DNA from: JAHIYU01 sp964476155
GTDB lineage: Bacteria; Krumholzibacteriota; Krumholzibacteriia; LZORAL124-64-63
Reading direction: 5' to 3'
Length of the DNA: 15,631 bases
NCBI GenBank assembly: GCA_964476155.1
Contig: CAYYYS010000056.1
Span: 1 to 15,631 of the forward strand
Shown: positions 1-13,460 of the stretch, piece by piece
How the letters are laid out: the number at the start of each line of letters is the position of its first letter
How positions within the stretch are numbered: the stretch's first letter is position 1
The notes under the pieces: generated by a model
The model's database searches: none
Told to the model about the DNA's origin: nothing
Seen by the model: the letters and a program-made list of their open reading frames with translations, nothing else
Position numbers and translations under genes: made by a program

Positions 1-1
1 C

Positions 2-55
2 CGCGAGGGTGGTCGGACCGTGGGCGCCGGCGTCGTCGCCAAGATCATCGAGTAA
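2..55 (+). CDS. tuf: Elongation factor Tu, C-terminal end only (upstream tuf copy)
   Basis: The first bases encode the last 17 residues of EF-Tu in frame (REGGRTVGAGVVAKIIE) followed by TAA at 53-55. This Gly-rich tail ending in a hydrophobic beta strand is the end of EF-Tu domain III. EF-Tu is the GTPase that delivers aminoacyl-tRNA to the ribosomal A site. The rest of the gene lies before the window. The stop is 16 nt before rpmG, so the two are probably co-transcribed. A second tuf begins at 15578, so the genome carries two copies flanking this block. Too short to judge whether the copies differ. Confidence 0.93.
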   Translation, partial: REGGRTVGAGVVAKIIE

Positions 56-71
56 GGAAGAGGTAAGAGTC

Positions 72-224
72 ATGGCCAGGGATCTGATCATCCTCGCCTG
101 CATCGATTGCAAGATGAGGAACTACACGAGCAAGAAGAACAAGCGTCTGCATCCCGACAGAGTGCAGTACAACAAGTACTGTCCCCGGTGCAACACGCAT
201 ACGAAGCATAAAGAGACGCGGTAA
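72..224 (+). CDS. rpmG: 50S ribosomal protein L33, zinc-ribbon (C+) form
   Basis: A 50-residue basic protein of the large ribosomal subunit, near the E site. It keeps two Cys pairs, C10-x2-C13 and C37-x2-C40, which mark the zinc-binding C+ form of L33; C- paralogues used under zinc limitation lack them. The ATG at 72 is preferred over an upstream in-frame GTG because the family starts MARDL/MARxx and a purine-rich ribosome binding site (GGAAGAGGT, about 56-64) sits in front of it. It is placed between tuf and tRNA-Trp/secE, a common bacterial arrangement. The stop is 20 nt before the tRNA. Confidence 0.96.
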   Translation: MARDLIILACIDCKMRNYTSKKNKRLHPDRVQYNKYCPRCNTHTKHKETR

Positions 225-244
225 GGCGTTCTGATCCGATCGGT

Positions 245-322
245 AGGGGTGTAGCTCAGTCTGGTTAGAGCATCGGTCTCCAAAACCGAGGGTCGCGGGT
301 TCGAATCCTGCCGCCCCTGCCA
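245..322 (+). tRNA. tRNA-Trp (anticodon CCA), 3' CCA encoded
   Basis: A complete cloverleaf can be folded by eye. The acceptor stem is 245-251 with 312-318 (one T-G wobble), the D stem 254-257 with 268-271, the anticodon stem 273-277 with 285-289, and the T stem 295-299 with 307-311 around a TTCGAAT loop. The anticodon at 280-282 is CCA, which reads UGG (Trp). The discriminator is G319 and CCA is encoded at 320-322. tRNA-Trp just before secE is a widespread arrangement. It lies inside a protein operon, so it must be cut from a polycistronic transcript; flanking bases can extend the acceptor stem (see findings). Confidence 0.97.
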
Positions 323-349
323 TCCGGATCGACGAGGAGAAGCGACAGC

Positions 350-541
350 ATGTTCGCCAAGTTCAAACAGTACCTGAAGGAGACAGGGCAGGAGATGCAG
401 CGCGTCTCCTGGCCGACCTGGGCTGAATTGAAGGAGTCGACCACGGTCGTCATCGCAACGGTGACCGTTGTGACCTTCTTCATTTTCATTGTCGATCAGA
501 TCATGAGCTTCGTGCAGAAGAAGCTCATCCTGATGACTTGA
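350..541 (+). CDS. secE: Preprotein translocase subunit SecE, short single-helix form
   Basis: A 63-residue membrane protein, the essential clamp subunit of the SecYEG protein-export channel in the inner membrane. The amphipathic N-terminal helix carries the family signature RVSWPTWAELKEST (residues 18-31), followed by one transmembrane segment at about 32-52 (VVIATVTVVTFFIFIV). This is the one-helix form found in most bacteria rather than the three-helix form of E. coli. A ribosome binding site (GAGGAG, about 333-338) precedes the ATG. It lies between tRNA-Trp and nusG, as in most bacteria. Confidence 0.96.
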   Translation: MFAKFKQYLKETGQEMQRVSWPTWAELKESTTVVIATVTVVTFFIFIVDQIMSFVQKKLILMT

Positions 542-548
542 GCCCCGA

Positions 549-562
549 CGGCCTCCGGGCCG
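549..562 (+). other. GC hairpin after secE, C(UCCG)G tetraloop
   Basis: CGGCC at 549-553 pairs with GGCCG at 558-562 around the loop TCCG. A UNCG-type loop closed by C-G is exceptionally stable in RNA. No T-run follows, so it is not an intrinsic terminator. It starts 7 nt after the secE stop. It could protect the mRNA 3' end or mark a processing point; the role is inferred only. Confidence 0.55.
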
Positions 563-592
563 CCGACAGTGTGAATTAAGATAACGATACAG

Positions 593-630
593 CCCCCGGT
601 GAGTGAAACCGGCGCGGGTGTTTCTTTGTC
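593..630 (+). terminator. Possible attenuator/intrinsic terminator before nusG
   Basis: CCGGT (596-600) pairs with ACCGG (608-612) around a 7-nt loop. Three more pairs (593-595 with 616-618) are possible across a 3-nt bulge. A T-rich run follows at 619-630, with eight T in twelve bases, interrupted by G and C. It is the most terminator-like element in the window, but the stem is short and the T-run impure, so partial read-through is more likely than full termination. Confidence 0.4.
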
Positions 631-638
631 TGTTATCC

Positions 639-653
639 GGCGGCTTAGCCGCC
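639..653 (+). other. Hairpin in nusG leader, just before its ribosome binding site
   Basis: GGCGGC (639-644) pairs with GCCGCC (648-653) around TTA. It ends 15 nt before the strong Shine-Dalgarno GGGGAGGA (667-674). It may shape the nusG leader RNA; no partner is known. Confidence 0.45.
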
Positions 654-678
654 AGCCCGTATCCGCGGGGAGGACGCC

Positions 679-1509
679 GTGGCCGACGAAAACAAGGATC
701 TGCGCGAGGACTTGGCAGCCGAAGCGGTAGAGGACGGGGCGAGCGAAACCCCGGAAACGACCGCGGATGAGGCTGTTCCCGAGTCAGAGCCCCTTGGGGG
801 TGACGATCTCTTCTCGTTCGATTCCGGCGACGAGAGTGATGACGCGCCCGTGGCCGAAGCCGAGGTCGAGATAGCCGAGCCCGATACCGACGACCCCGCC
901 GGCGACGAAACGGTCGCCGAGGAGGCCGCGCCTCTGACGCCCCAGGAAATCCTCGAGGCGGAGAAGCGCGCCAAGGGCATGCGCTGGTTCGTGATCCACG
1001 CCAATACGGGGCACGAGGACAAGGTCCGGCGCAACATCGAGATGGCCATCAAGGCCAACAATTTCGAGGAACTCTTCGGTGAGATCCTGGTTGCGACCCA
1101 GGACGTCACCGAAATGCGCAACGGGAAGCGAACCACATCCAAGCGGAAGTTCTTCCCTAGCTATGTGCTGGTCGAGATGGTCATGACCAAGGAAACGCAG
1201 CACTTCATAAACTCGATCCCCGGCGTGACGCGCTTCATCGGTGGGACCCAGCTGCGACCGCAGCCGATCTCTTCCGATGAGGTCGACCGCATCCTGGACC
1301 GCACTAACAAGGCCGAAGAGGCCGGCAGCGTGCTGGAAATTCCCTACCAGGTGGGTGACAGCGTCCAGGTGATCGACGGTCCCTTCTCCGACTGGATGGG
1401 GATCATCAACGAGATCAATCATGACAAGGGCAAGCTCAAGGTCATGATCTCGATTTTCGGTTCGGAGACACCGGTCGAGCTCGATTTCCTTCAGGTGAAG
1501 GACGTCTAG
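679..1509 (+). CDS. nusG: Transcription elongation/termination factor NusG with acidic N-terminal extension
   Basis: NusG binds the RNA polymerase clamp through its NGN domain, suppresses pausing, and links polymerase to Rho or to ribosomal S10 through its KOW domain. The 276 residues divide into an acidic extension (1-100), the NGN domain from about 101 (MRWFVIHANTGHEDKVRRNI, then RKFFPSYVLVEM at 156-167), and the C-terminal KOW domain from about 223 (YQVGDSVQVIDGPFSDWMG, ending LQVKDV). E. coli NusG is about 181 residues, so the extra length is all at the N-terminus. The extension has 35 Asp/Glu and no Lys/Arg between residues 10 and 95. The GTG start at 679 is supported by GGGGAGGA 5 nt upstream. 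An internal ATG at 979 would give a standard-length protein but has only a weak ribosome binding site. SecE is upstream and rplK downstream, as usual. Confidence 0.95.
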   Translation: MADENKDLREDLAAEAVEDGASETPETTADEAVPESEPLGGDDLFSFDSGDESDDAPVAEAEVEIAEPDTDDPAGDETVAEEAAPLTPQEILEAEKRAKGMRWFVIHANTGHEDKVRRNIEMAIKANNFEELFGEILVATQDVTEMRNGKRTTSKRKFFPSYVLVEMVMTKETQHFINSIPGVTRFIGGTQLRPQPISSDEVDRILDRTNKAEEAGSVLEIPYQVGDSVQVIDGPFSDWMGIINEINHDKGKLKVMISIFGSETPVELDFLQVKDV

Positions 1510-1698
1510 CGACCGTTTATCTCGCGCGGAGTTCGGGATGTCTGGTCCCGGCCCCGCAGTTCCATCGGGTTACTCTCAACCGGGTGGATATGACCATAGA
1601 GTGGGAGGCCTCCGGGCCGCGCGGGTGCGCTTGTGGACGGCGCGATACCCATCCAGCGGCAACGGTATGGCTTCCGGGAAAGTAGCAGGAGCAAGCGA
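1510..1698 (+). promoter_or_regulatory. Structured rplK leader, candidate L1 autoregulation region
   Basis: This 189-nt spacer before rplK-rplA holds no gene. It contains an imperfect hairpin (1562-1566 plus 1568-1571 pairing with 1583-1587 and 1578-1581, one G-G mismatch, loop ACTCTC) and a GGCC(TCCG)GGCC hairpin at 1607-1618. In many bacteria L1 represses the rplKA mRNA by binding its leader; that such a site is here is inferred from position and structure, not from a recognised motif. I see no convincing promoter in it. Confidence 0.4.
1607..1618 (+). other. GGCC hairpin with C(UCCG)G loop in rplK leader
   Basis: GGCC at 1607-1610 and GGCC at 1615-1618 enclose TCCG. The 12-mer is identical to 550-561 in the secE-nusG spacer. 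No T-run follows. Confidence 0.5.
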
Positions 1699-2121
1699 AT
1701 GGCCAAGAAAGTCCTCGCTCAGATCAAGCTGCAGATCCAGGCCGGCAAGGCCAATCCCGCCCCTCCGGTGGGACCGGCGCTCGGTCAGCATGGTGTCAGC
1801 ATCATGGAGTTCTGCAACGCGTTCAACGAGCGTACGAAGGAACAGATGGGCCTGGTGATCCCCGCGGTCATCACGGTCTATCAGGACCGGAGTTTCTCGT
1901 TCATTACCAAGACTCCTCCTGCTTCCATTCTGCTCAAGAAGGCGGCCGGACTCGAATCCGGCAGCAGTGAGCCGAGCAAGACGGTCTGTGGTTCGGTGAC
2001 CCGTCAGCAGGTCCGCGAAATCGCGGAAATGAAGATGGTCGACCTGAACGCGGGTTCCGTCGAGGCGGCGATGAAGATCATCGCCGGGACAGCTCGCAGT
2101 ATGGGACTGGAGGTCCGTTAG
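1699..2121 (+). CDS. rplK: 50S ribosomal protein L11
   Basis: A 140-residue protein that, with its 23S rRNA site, forms the base of the GTPase-associated centre and is the binding site for thiostrepton-type antibiotics. The N-terminal domain has the proline-rich thiostrepton segment KANPAPPVGPALGQHG (17-32) followed by IMEFCNAFNERT. The C-terminal rRNA-binding domain starts near residue 73 and includes TRQQVREIAEMKMVDLNA (101-118). Length is normal for the family (about 141). The ATG at 1699 is chosen because it gives the standard MAKKV start and has AGGAG at 1687-1691, 7 nt away; in-frame upstream starts lack homology. First gene of the L11-L1 pair. Confidence 0.97.
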   Translation: MAKKVLAQIKLQIQAGKANPAPPVGPALGQHGVSIMEFCNAFNERTKEQMGLVIPAVITVYQDRSFSFITKTPPASILLKKAAGLESGSSEPSKTVCGSVTRQQVREIAEMKMVDLNAGSVEAAMKIIAGTARSMGLEVR

Positions 2122-2180
2122 GAACACCGGTTCCAGACTGGGAAGACACGGCGCCGGGGCCCGCGCGGCCGCCGGCACCG
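2121..2180 (+). other. Two hairpins between rplK and rplA
   Basis: GGAAC (2121-2125) pairs with GTTCC (2130-2134) around ACCG and overlaps the last base of the rplK stop. A longer hairpin joins 2149-2157 to 2172-2180 (eight of nine pairs, one C-A mismatch) and, after a bulged G2171, GGCC 2158-2161 to GGCC 2167-2170 around CGCGC. No T-run follows either, so neither is a classic terminator. Confidence 0.5.
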
Positions 2181-2233
2181 GAGAAGCGGGAGGCGAAAGC
2201 CCCTTCGACCCATCACAGTCACAGGGAGTTGAA

Positions 2234-2926
2234 ATGAAGCACGGCAAGACATGGCGGCAGGGAAAGGAACTGGTCGACGCGACCAAGACCTATACCCTGG
2301 AAGAGGCCCTGTCTCTCCTGGATTCCATGCCCAAGGCAAAATTCGACGAATCGGTTGACCTGGCCGTCAGGCTGAACGTCAACCCCCGGCACGCCGATCA
2401 GAACGTGCGCGGGACCGTCGTGTTGCCCAAGGGTACGGGTAAAGACGTGCGGGTGCTTGTCATCACGCGCGGCCCGAAGGAACAGGAGGCGCAGGATGCC
2501 GGCGCCGATATGGTGGGAGCCGATGAGTTCCTCGCCAAGATCGACGACGGTTGGACGGACGTGGACGTCATCATCGCCACGCCCGACATGATGGGTGAGC
2601 TCGGCAAGCGGGGCCGTATTCTCGGTCCGCGCGGTCTGATGCCCAACCCCAAGGTCGGCACGGTGACGATGGACGTGGAGAAGGCAGTCAAGGAAGCCAA
2701 GGCCGGTCGCGTGGAGTTCCGCGTCGACAAGGCGGGCATCATCAACGTCGCAATCGGCAAGCGATCCTTCAGCACGGACGATCTCCTGGAGAACGCCCAG
2801 TCGCTGTTCGGTAAGCTGATGCGCGTGAAGCCGTCCTCGTTGAAGGGACCGTATGTGAATTCGGTCTACATTTCGGGGACCATGACGCCTGGCATCCACA
2901 TCGACCACGTTGCCATAAGCCGCTAG
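2234..2926 (+). CDS. rplA: 50S ribosomal protein L1
   Basis: A 230-residue protein that forms the mobile L1 stalk at the ribosomal E site and in many bacteria also represses translation of the L11-L1 mRNA. The signature GKRGRILGPRGLMPNPKVGTVT (124-145) is in the domain II/domain I return region. The end of domain I carries the rRNA-binding strand SGTMTPGIHID (214-224). Domain I is split by the inserted domain II, about 60-158. Length matches the family (about 230-235). The ATG at 2234 follows GGGAG at 2224-2228; the start MKHGK matches the usual M-x-KHGK start. Confidence 0.97.
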   Translation: MKHGKTWRQGKELVDATKTYTLEEALSLLDSMPKAKFDESVDLAVRLNVNPRHADQNVRGTVVLPKGTGKDVRVLVITRGPKEQEAQDAGADMVGADEFLAKIDDGWTDVDVIIATPDMMGELGKRGRILGPRGLMPNPKVGTVTMDVEKAVKEAKAGRVEFRVDKAGIINVAIGKRSFSTDDLLENAQSLFGKLMRVKPSSLKGPYVNSVYISGTMTPGIHIDHVAISR

Positions 2927-2937
2927 TAGGTAATAAA

Positions 2938-2959
2938 CGTGCGGCCCAGAGGCCGCACG
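2938..2959 (+). promoter_or_regulatory. Perfect 9-bp hairpin before rplJ; candidate L10 control or processing site
   Basis: CGTGCGGCC (2938-2946) pairs perfectly with GGCCGCACG (2951-2959) around CAGA. It lies in the 56-nt rplA-rplJ spacer, 9 nt before the strong Shine-Dalgarno AAGGAGG (2969-2975). In E. coli, L10 with L12 binds the rplJ leader and represses it. A kink-turn like that of known L10 leaders is not obvious, so the regulatory role is inferred from position. Confidence 0.5.
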
Positions 2960-2982
2960 GTCAGATAGAAGGAGGGTGCCGC

Positions 2983-3501
2983 ATGGCACGTCCGGAAAAA
3001 ATCGCCGAAGTCGAAGCGATCGCCGGTCATCTCCAGTCCGCCCAGAGCACTGTTCTGGCCGACTACCATGGGATTACCGTCGAGCAGATGACGGAGTTTC
3101 GCGTCAAGTGTCGCGAGAACAACGTCGTCTGCCGGGTGGTCAAGAACCGCCTCGCGATGATCGCAGCCGACCAGGTCGACCTGCCCGAGCTCAAGGAGCA
3201 CCTCACCGGCCCGATCGCGCTGATCATGGGTCCGGAGAGTCAGGTCGATCCGGCCAAGCTGGTCGTTGACTTCGCCAAGGAAGTTGCGGCGATGGAGGTC
3301 AAGGGTGGCTTCATGGACGGGGCTTTCATGTCCCCGGACCAGATTGTCGCCCTGTCCAAGGTCCCGAGTCGCGACGAACTCTACGCGAAGATGATGGGAA
3401 GCATCAACTCGCCGTTGACCGGCATTGTTGGTGTCACCAACGGAGTGATGAGCGCGTTGACACGCGCCGTCAATGCCGTCGCCGAGCAGAAGGCGTCCTG
3501 A
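2983..3501 (+). CDS. rplJ: 50S ribosomal protein L10
   Basis: A 172-residue protein that anchors the L7/L12 dimers to the 23S rRNA at the stalk base. The N-terminal rRNA/L11-binding domain starts MARPEKIAEVEAI and includes VLADYHGITVEQMTEFRVKCREN (44-66 region) and VVKNRLAM, the family pattern. The C-terminal helix from about residue 133 (DELYAKMMGSINSPLTGIVGVTNGV onward) is the L12 dock. Length is normal. AAGGAGG lies 7 nt before the ATG. It is followed directly by rplL, its partner. Confidence 0.97.
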   Translation: MARPEKIAEVEAIAGHLQSAQSTVLADYHGITVEQMTEFRVKCRENNVVCRVVKNRLAMIAADQVDLPELKEHLTGPIALIMGPESQVDPAKLVVDFAKEVAAMEVKGGFMDGAFMSPDQIVALSKVPSRDELYAKMMGSINSPLTGIVGVTNGVMSALTRAVNAVAEQKAS

Positions 3502-3541
3502 GACCGGCGGAAGCCGCTTGAGAGATGATCACGATTACCCA

Positions 3542-3559
3542 GGCGTCCTCCGGGATGCC
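3542..3559 (+). other. Hairpin with C(UCCG)G loop before rplL
   Basis: GGCGTCC (3542-3548) pairs with GGATGCC (3553-3559), one G-T wobble, around TCCG. It ends 7 nt before the rplL ribosome binding site AAGGAGA (3566-3572). L12 is made in several copies per ribosome, so rplL needs more translation than rplJ; a stable element ahead of its start could help separate the two levels. That role is inference. Confidence 0.5.
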
Positions 3560-3579
3560 CGATACAAGGAGAGACAACA

Positions 3580-3969
3580 ATGTCCGAAGAGATCAAACTG
3601 AGCGAGAACGGCCAGAAGGTTCTGGAGCTCATCGAGTCCATGACGGTCCTCGAGGCCGCCGATCTGGTCAAGGCCATGGAAGACAAGTTCGGCGTTAGCG
3701 CTGCCGCTCCCGTGGCTGCCGTCGCCGTAGCCGGTGGCGCCGTCGAAGAAGAGGCCCAGACCGAGTTCAGCGTCGTGCTGACCGGTATCGGCGACAAGAA
3801 GATCCAGGTCATCAAGGTCGTCAGGGCCATCACCGGCCTCGGTCTGAAGGAAGCCAAGGATCTCGTCGAGAGCGCCCCTTGCAATGTGAAGGAAGGCGTG
3901 ACCAACGAAGAGGCCGAGCAGTTCAAGGCCCAGCTCGAAGAAGTCGGTGCCATCATCGACGTCAAGTAG
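3580..3969 (+). CDS. rplL: 50S ribosomal protein L7/L12
   Basis: A 129-residue acidic stalk protein present in multiple copies, which recruits and activates the translational GTPases EF-Tu, EF-G and IF2. The N-terminal dimerisation and L10-binding helices are at about 1-38. An Ala/Val/Gly hinge (SAAAPVAAVAVAGGA) is at about 40-54. The C-terminal domain runs from about 60, with the GTPase-binding helix pair KKIQVIKVVRAITGLGLKEA (73-92) intact. C101 lies in the turn where many family members have Lys or Pro. Length is normal. Confidence 0.97.
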   Translation: MSEEIKLSENGQKVLELIESMTVLEAADLVKAMEDKFGVSAAAPVAAVAVAGGAVEEEAQTEFSVVLTGIGDKKIQVIKVVRAITGLGLKEAKDLVESAPCNVKEGVTNEEAEQFKAQLEEVGAIIDVK

Positions 3970-3986
3970 TCAGCGAGCCTTTTATA

Positions 3987-4014
3987 CCCCGTCCGGCCAT
4001 GAGGCCGGGCGGGG
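3987..4014 (+). promoter_or_regulatory. 12-bp hairpin in the rplL-rpoB spacer
   Basis: 3987-3998 pairs with 4003-4014 around ATGA, with one T-G wobble, the longest perfect stem in the window; the inner four pairs are GGCC/GGCC. It is followed by GTGCTCG, not a T-run, so it is not an intrinsic terminator. In E. coli the same spacer holds an attenuator and an RNase III cut site that set the ratio of stalk protein to polymerase; a like role is inferred from position. Confidence 0.55.
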
Positions 4015-4086
4015 GTGCTCGTGGTGCGCTGCAGTGGCGGCGCTACCGAATGTCGACAATTCCTCCCCGTGGTGAGGTACTAGGCC

Positions 4087-7952
<3,866 letters not shown>

Positions 7953-7953
<1 letters not shown>

Positions 7954-7964
7954 CCCTTCGGGGT
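7953..7964 (+). other. C(UUCG)G hairpin at the rpoB stop codon
   Basis: The last A of the rpoB stop and CCC (7953-7956) pair with GGGT (7961-7964) around TTCG, the classic very stable tetraloop. It fills the first half of the 28-nt rpoB-rpoC spacer and ends 5 nt before the rpoC Shine-Dalgarno GAGGAGG (7970-7976). Confidence 0.5.
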
Positions 7965-7981
7965 ACGGCGAGGAGGAAACG

Positions 7982-12175
<4,194 letters not shown>

Positions 12176-12193
12176 CGTCTTCTTGAACATGAC

Positions 12194-12227
12194 GGAGCCA
12201 GGAACCGGACGGAACCGGGAGCCAGGA
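12194..12227 (+). repeat. Nested direct repeats upstream of the rpsL promoter
   Basis: GGAGCCAGGA occurs at 12194-12203 and again at 12218-12227. Between and overlapping them GGAACCGG occurs at 12201-12208 and 12211-12218, a 10-bp step. The order is A-B-B-A. The block ends 22 bp before the -35 box. Function unknown. Confidence 0.7.
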
Positions 12228-12249
12228 CAGGAAAAAGTCCCTCAACGAC

Positions 12250-12276
12250 TTGACAACCGCCTGTCCGGGTTATACT
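12250..12276 (+). promoter_or_regulatory. Sigma-70-type promoter for rpsL-rpsG-fusA-tuf
   Basis: The -35 TTGACA (12250-12255) is a perfect consensus match and the -10 TATACT (12271-12276) matches five of six. The 15-bp spacer is shorter than the usual 17. Transcription would start near 12282-12285, leaving a leader of about 88 nt with two small stems (12292-12298 with 12305-12311; 12328-12332 with 12340-12344). No other pair in the window is as good. Confidence 0.7.
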
Positions 12277-12370
12277 CTTTCGCTTCTGTGCCGGACGCCA
12301 AGGTGTGTCCGTTGCCGGAGTAAAATCCCGGTTTTTACGACCGGATCGGTTAGCTCAGGAGATACCTAAA

Positions 12371-12727
<357 letters not shown>

Positions 12728-12742
<15 letters not shown>

Positions 12743-12759
12743 TTAAGCGGCCCAAGTAG
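12728..12759 (+). repeat. 15-bp tandem duplication of the rpsL 3' end
   Basis: AAGCGGCCCAAGTAG, encoding the last four S12 residues and the stop, occurs at 12728-12742 and, identically, at 12745-12759, a period of 17 bp. The second copy is outside the gene and out of frame with the first. It looks like a recent slippage duplication. Confidence 0.85.
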
Positions 12760-12786
12760 CCGATACAACAGTTCAGGTTCAAGAGA

Positions 12787-12805
12787 CGGGGATGGAGCCT
12801 CCCCG
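12787..12805 (+). promoter_or_regulatory. Hairpin before rpsG; candidate S7 control site
   Basis: CGGGGA (12787-12792) pairs perfectly with TCCCCG (12800-12805) around a 7-nt loop, ending directly before the rpsG Shine-Dalgarno AAGGAG (12807-12812). In E. coli, S7 represses the str operon by binding the rpsL-rpsG spacer. Position fits; specific S7 recognition bases cannot be shown here. Confidence 0.45.
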
Positions 12806-12819
12806 CAAGGAGATACAGC

Positions 12820-13290
12820 ATGGCCAGGCGGAGACGACCCGAAAGGCGACCCATCACTCCGGATCATCGTTACGGTGATCAGGTAGTGACGAAGTTCATC
12901 AACTACGTGATGCAGGACGGTAAACGCAGCATCTCGGAGCGGGCGATCTACAACGCCTTCGACATCATCAAGGACAAGACGGGTCAGGAGGGCATCGATG
13001 TCTTCCGCACCGCTTTGAACAACGTCAAGCCCAGCCTCGAGGTCAAGTCCCGGCGAATCGGTGGCGCCACCTACCAGGTGCCCGTCGAGGTTCGTCCGGA
13101 ACGACGCCAGATGCTCGCCATGCACTGGGTTATCAGTTTTGCCCGGTCACGGCCGGAGCATACGTTCGCCGAAAGGCTGGCGGCTGAGCTGGTTCTGGCC
13201 AGCAAAAACGAAGGACCGTCTATCAAGAAGCGCGAAGACACACACCGTATGGCTGATGCGAACAAGGCGTTCGCCCACTGCCGTTGGTAA
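12820..13290 (+). CDS. rpsG: 30S ribosomal protein S7
   Basis: A 156-residue primary 16S rRNA-binding protein of the small-subunit head, touching the E-site tRNA. The basic start MARRRRPERR is followed by the helical core. The RNA-binding beta-hairpin is VKSRRIGGATYQVPVEVRPERR split across 75-96, and the C-terminal segment KKREDTHRMADANKAFAHCRW closes the protein. Length is exactly typical. C154 replaces the usual Tyr or Phe in the terminal AHYRW. AAGGAG lies 7 nt before the ATG. Confidence 0.97.
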   Translation: MARRRRPERRPITPDHRYGDQVVTKFINYVMQDGKRSISERAIYNAFDIIKDKTGQEGIDVFRTALNNVKPSLEVKSRRIGGATYQVPVEVRPERRQMLAMHWVISFARSRPEHTFAERLAAELVLASKNEGPSIKKREDTHRMADANKAFAHCRW

Positions 13291-13460
13291 AGGTCCCTCT
13301 CGTTTAGCTCGCAAAGCGCAGACGACAAGGAAGTTTGACACATTCGCATAGCCCGAAATCCACCGCCTGGGGCGGGGGAAGTGGCAAAGATGACGGACAG
13401 GTCCGAACGGGACGACTGTGCGCGTCGGAAACATATGGGACGGGCAGCAACGGAGTAGAC
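13291..13460 (+). other. rpsG-fusA spacer, no gene seen
   Basis: These 170 nt contain small stems only: CCGCC/GGCGG (13363-13367 with 13371-13375) and CGGA/TCCG (13394-13397 with 13402-13405). A TTGACA at 13335-13340 has no acceptable -10 partner at 16-18 bp. The fusA frame is open back to 13335, but the 42 extra codons do not resemble EF-G. Confidence 0.5.

Noticed and set aside
563..600. A promoter in the secE-nusG spacer (CCGACA with AT-rich GAATTAAGATAACGAT)
   Set aside because: No -10 hexamer of fair quality falls 16-18 bp from a fair -35; the AT-rich stretch alone is not enough.
3987..4014. Intrinsic terminator after rplL
   Set aside because: The stem is strong but is followed by GTGCTCG on the plus strand and no T-run on the minus strand, and rpoB needs read-through.
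12225..12266. GGACAGG/CCTGTCC as an rpoC terminator hairpin
   Set aside because: The loop would be 28 nt, the stem 7 bp, and no T-run follows; an operator-like DNA site is the better reading.
12305..12370. An upstream GTG start for S12 adding 22 residues
   Set aside because: It lies in the structured leader; the GTG at 12371 has AGGAG upstream and gives the conserved S12 start.
13335..13365. A promoter for fusA starting from TTGACA at 13335
   Set aside because: The sequence 16-18 bp downstream (AATCCACC region) has no resemblance to a -10 box.
13335..13460. A TTG start 42 codons upstream as the true start of EF-G
   Set aside because: The extra residues (Gly/Ser/Thr-rich) do not match EF-G, while GTG 13461 has a well-placed ribosome binding site and gives the normal length.
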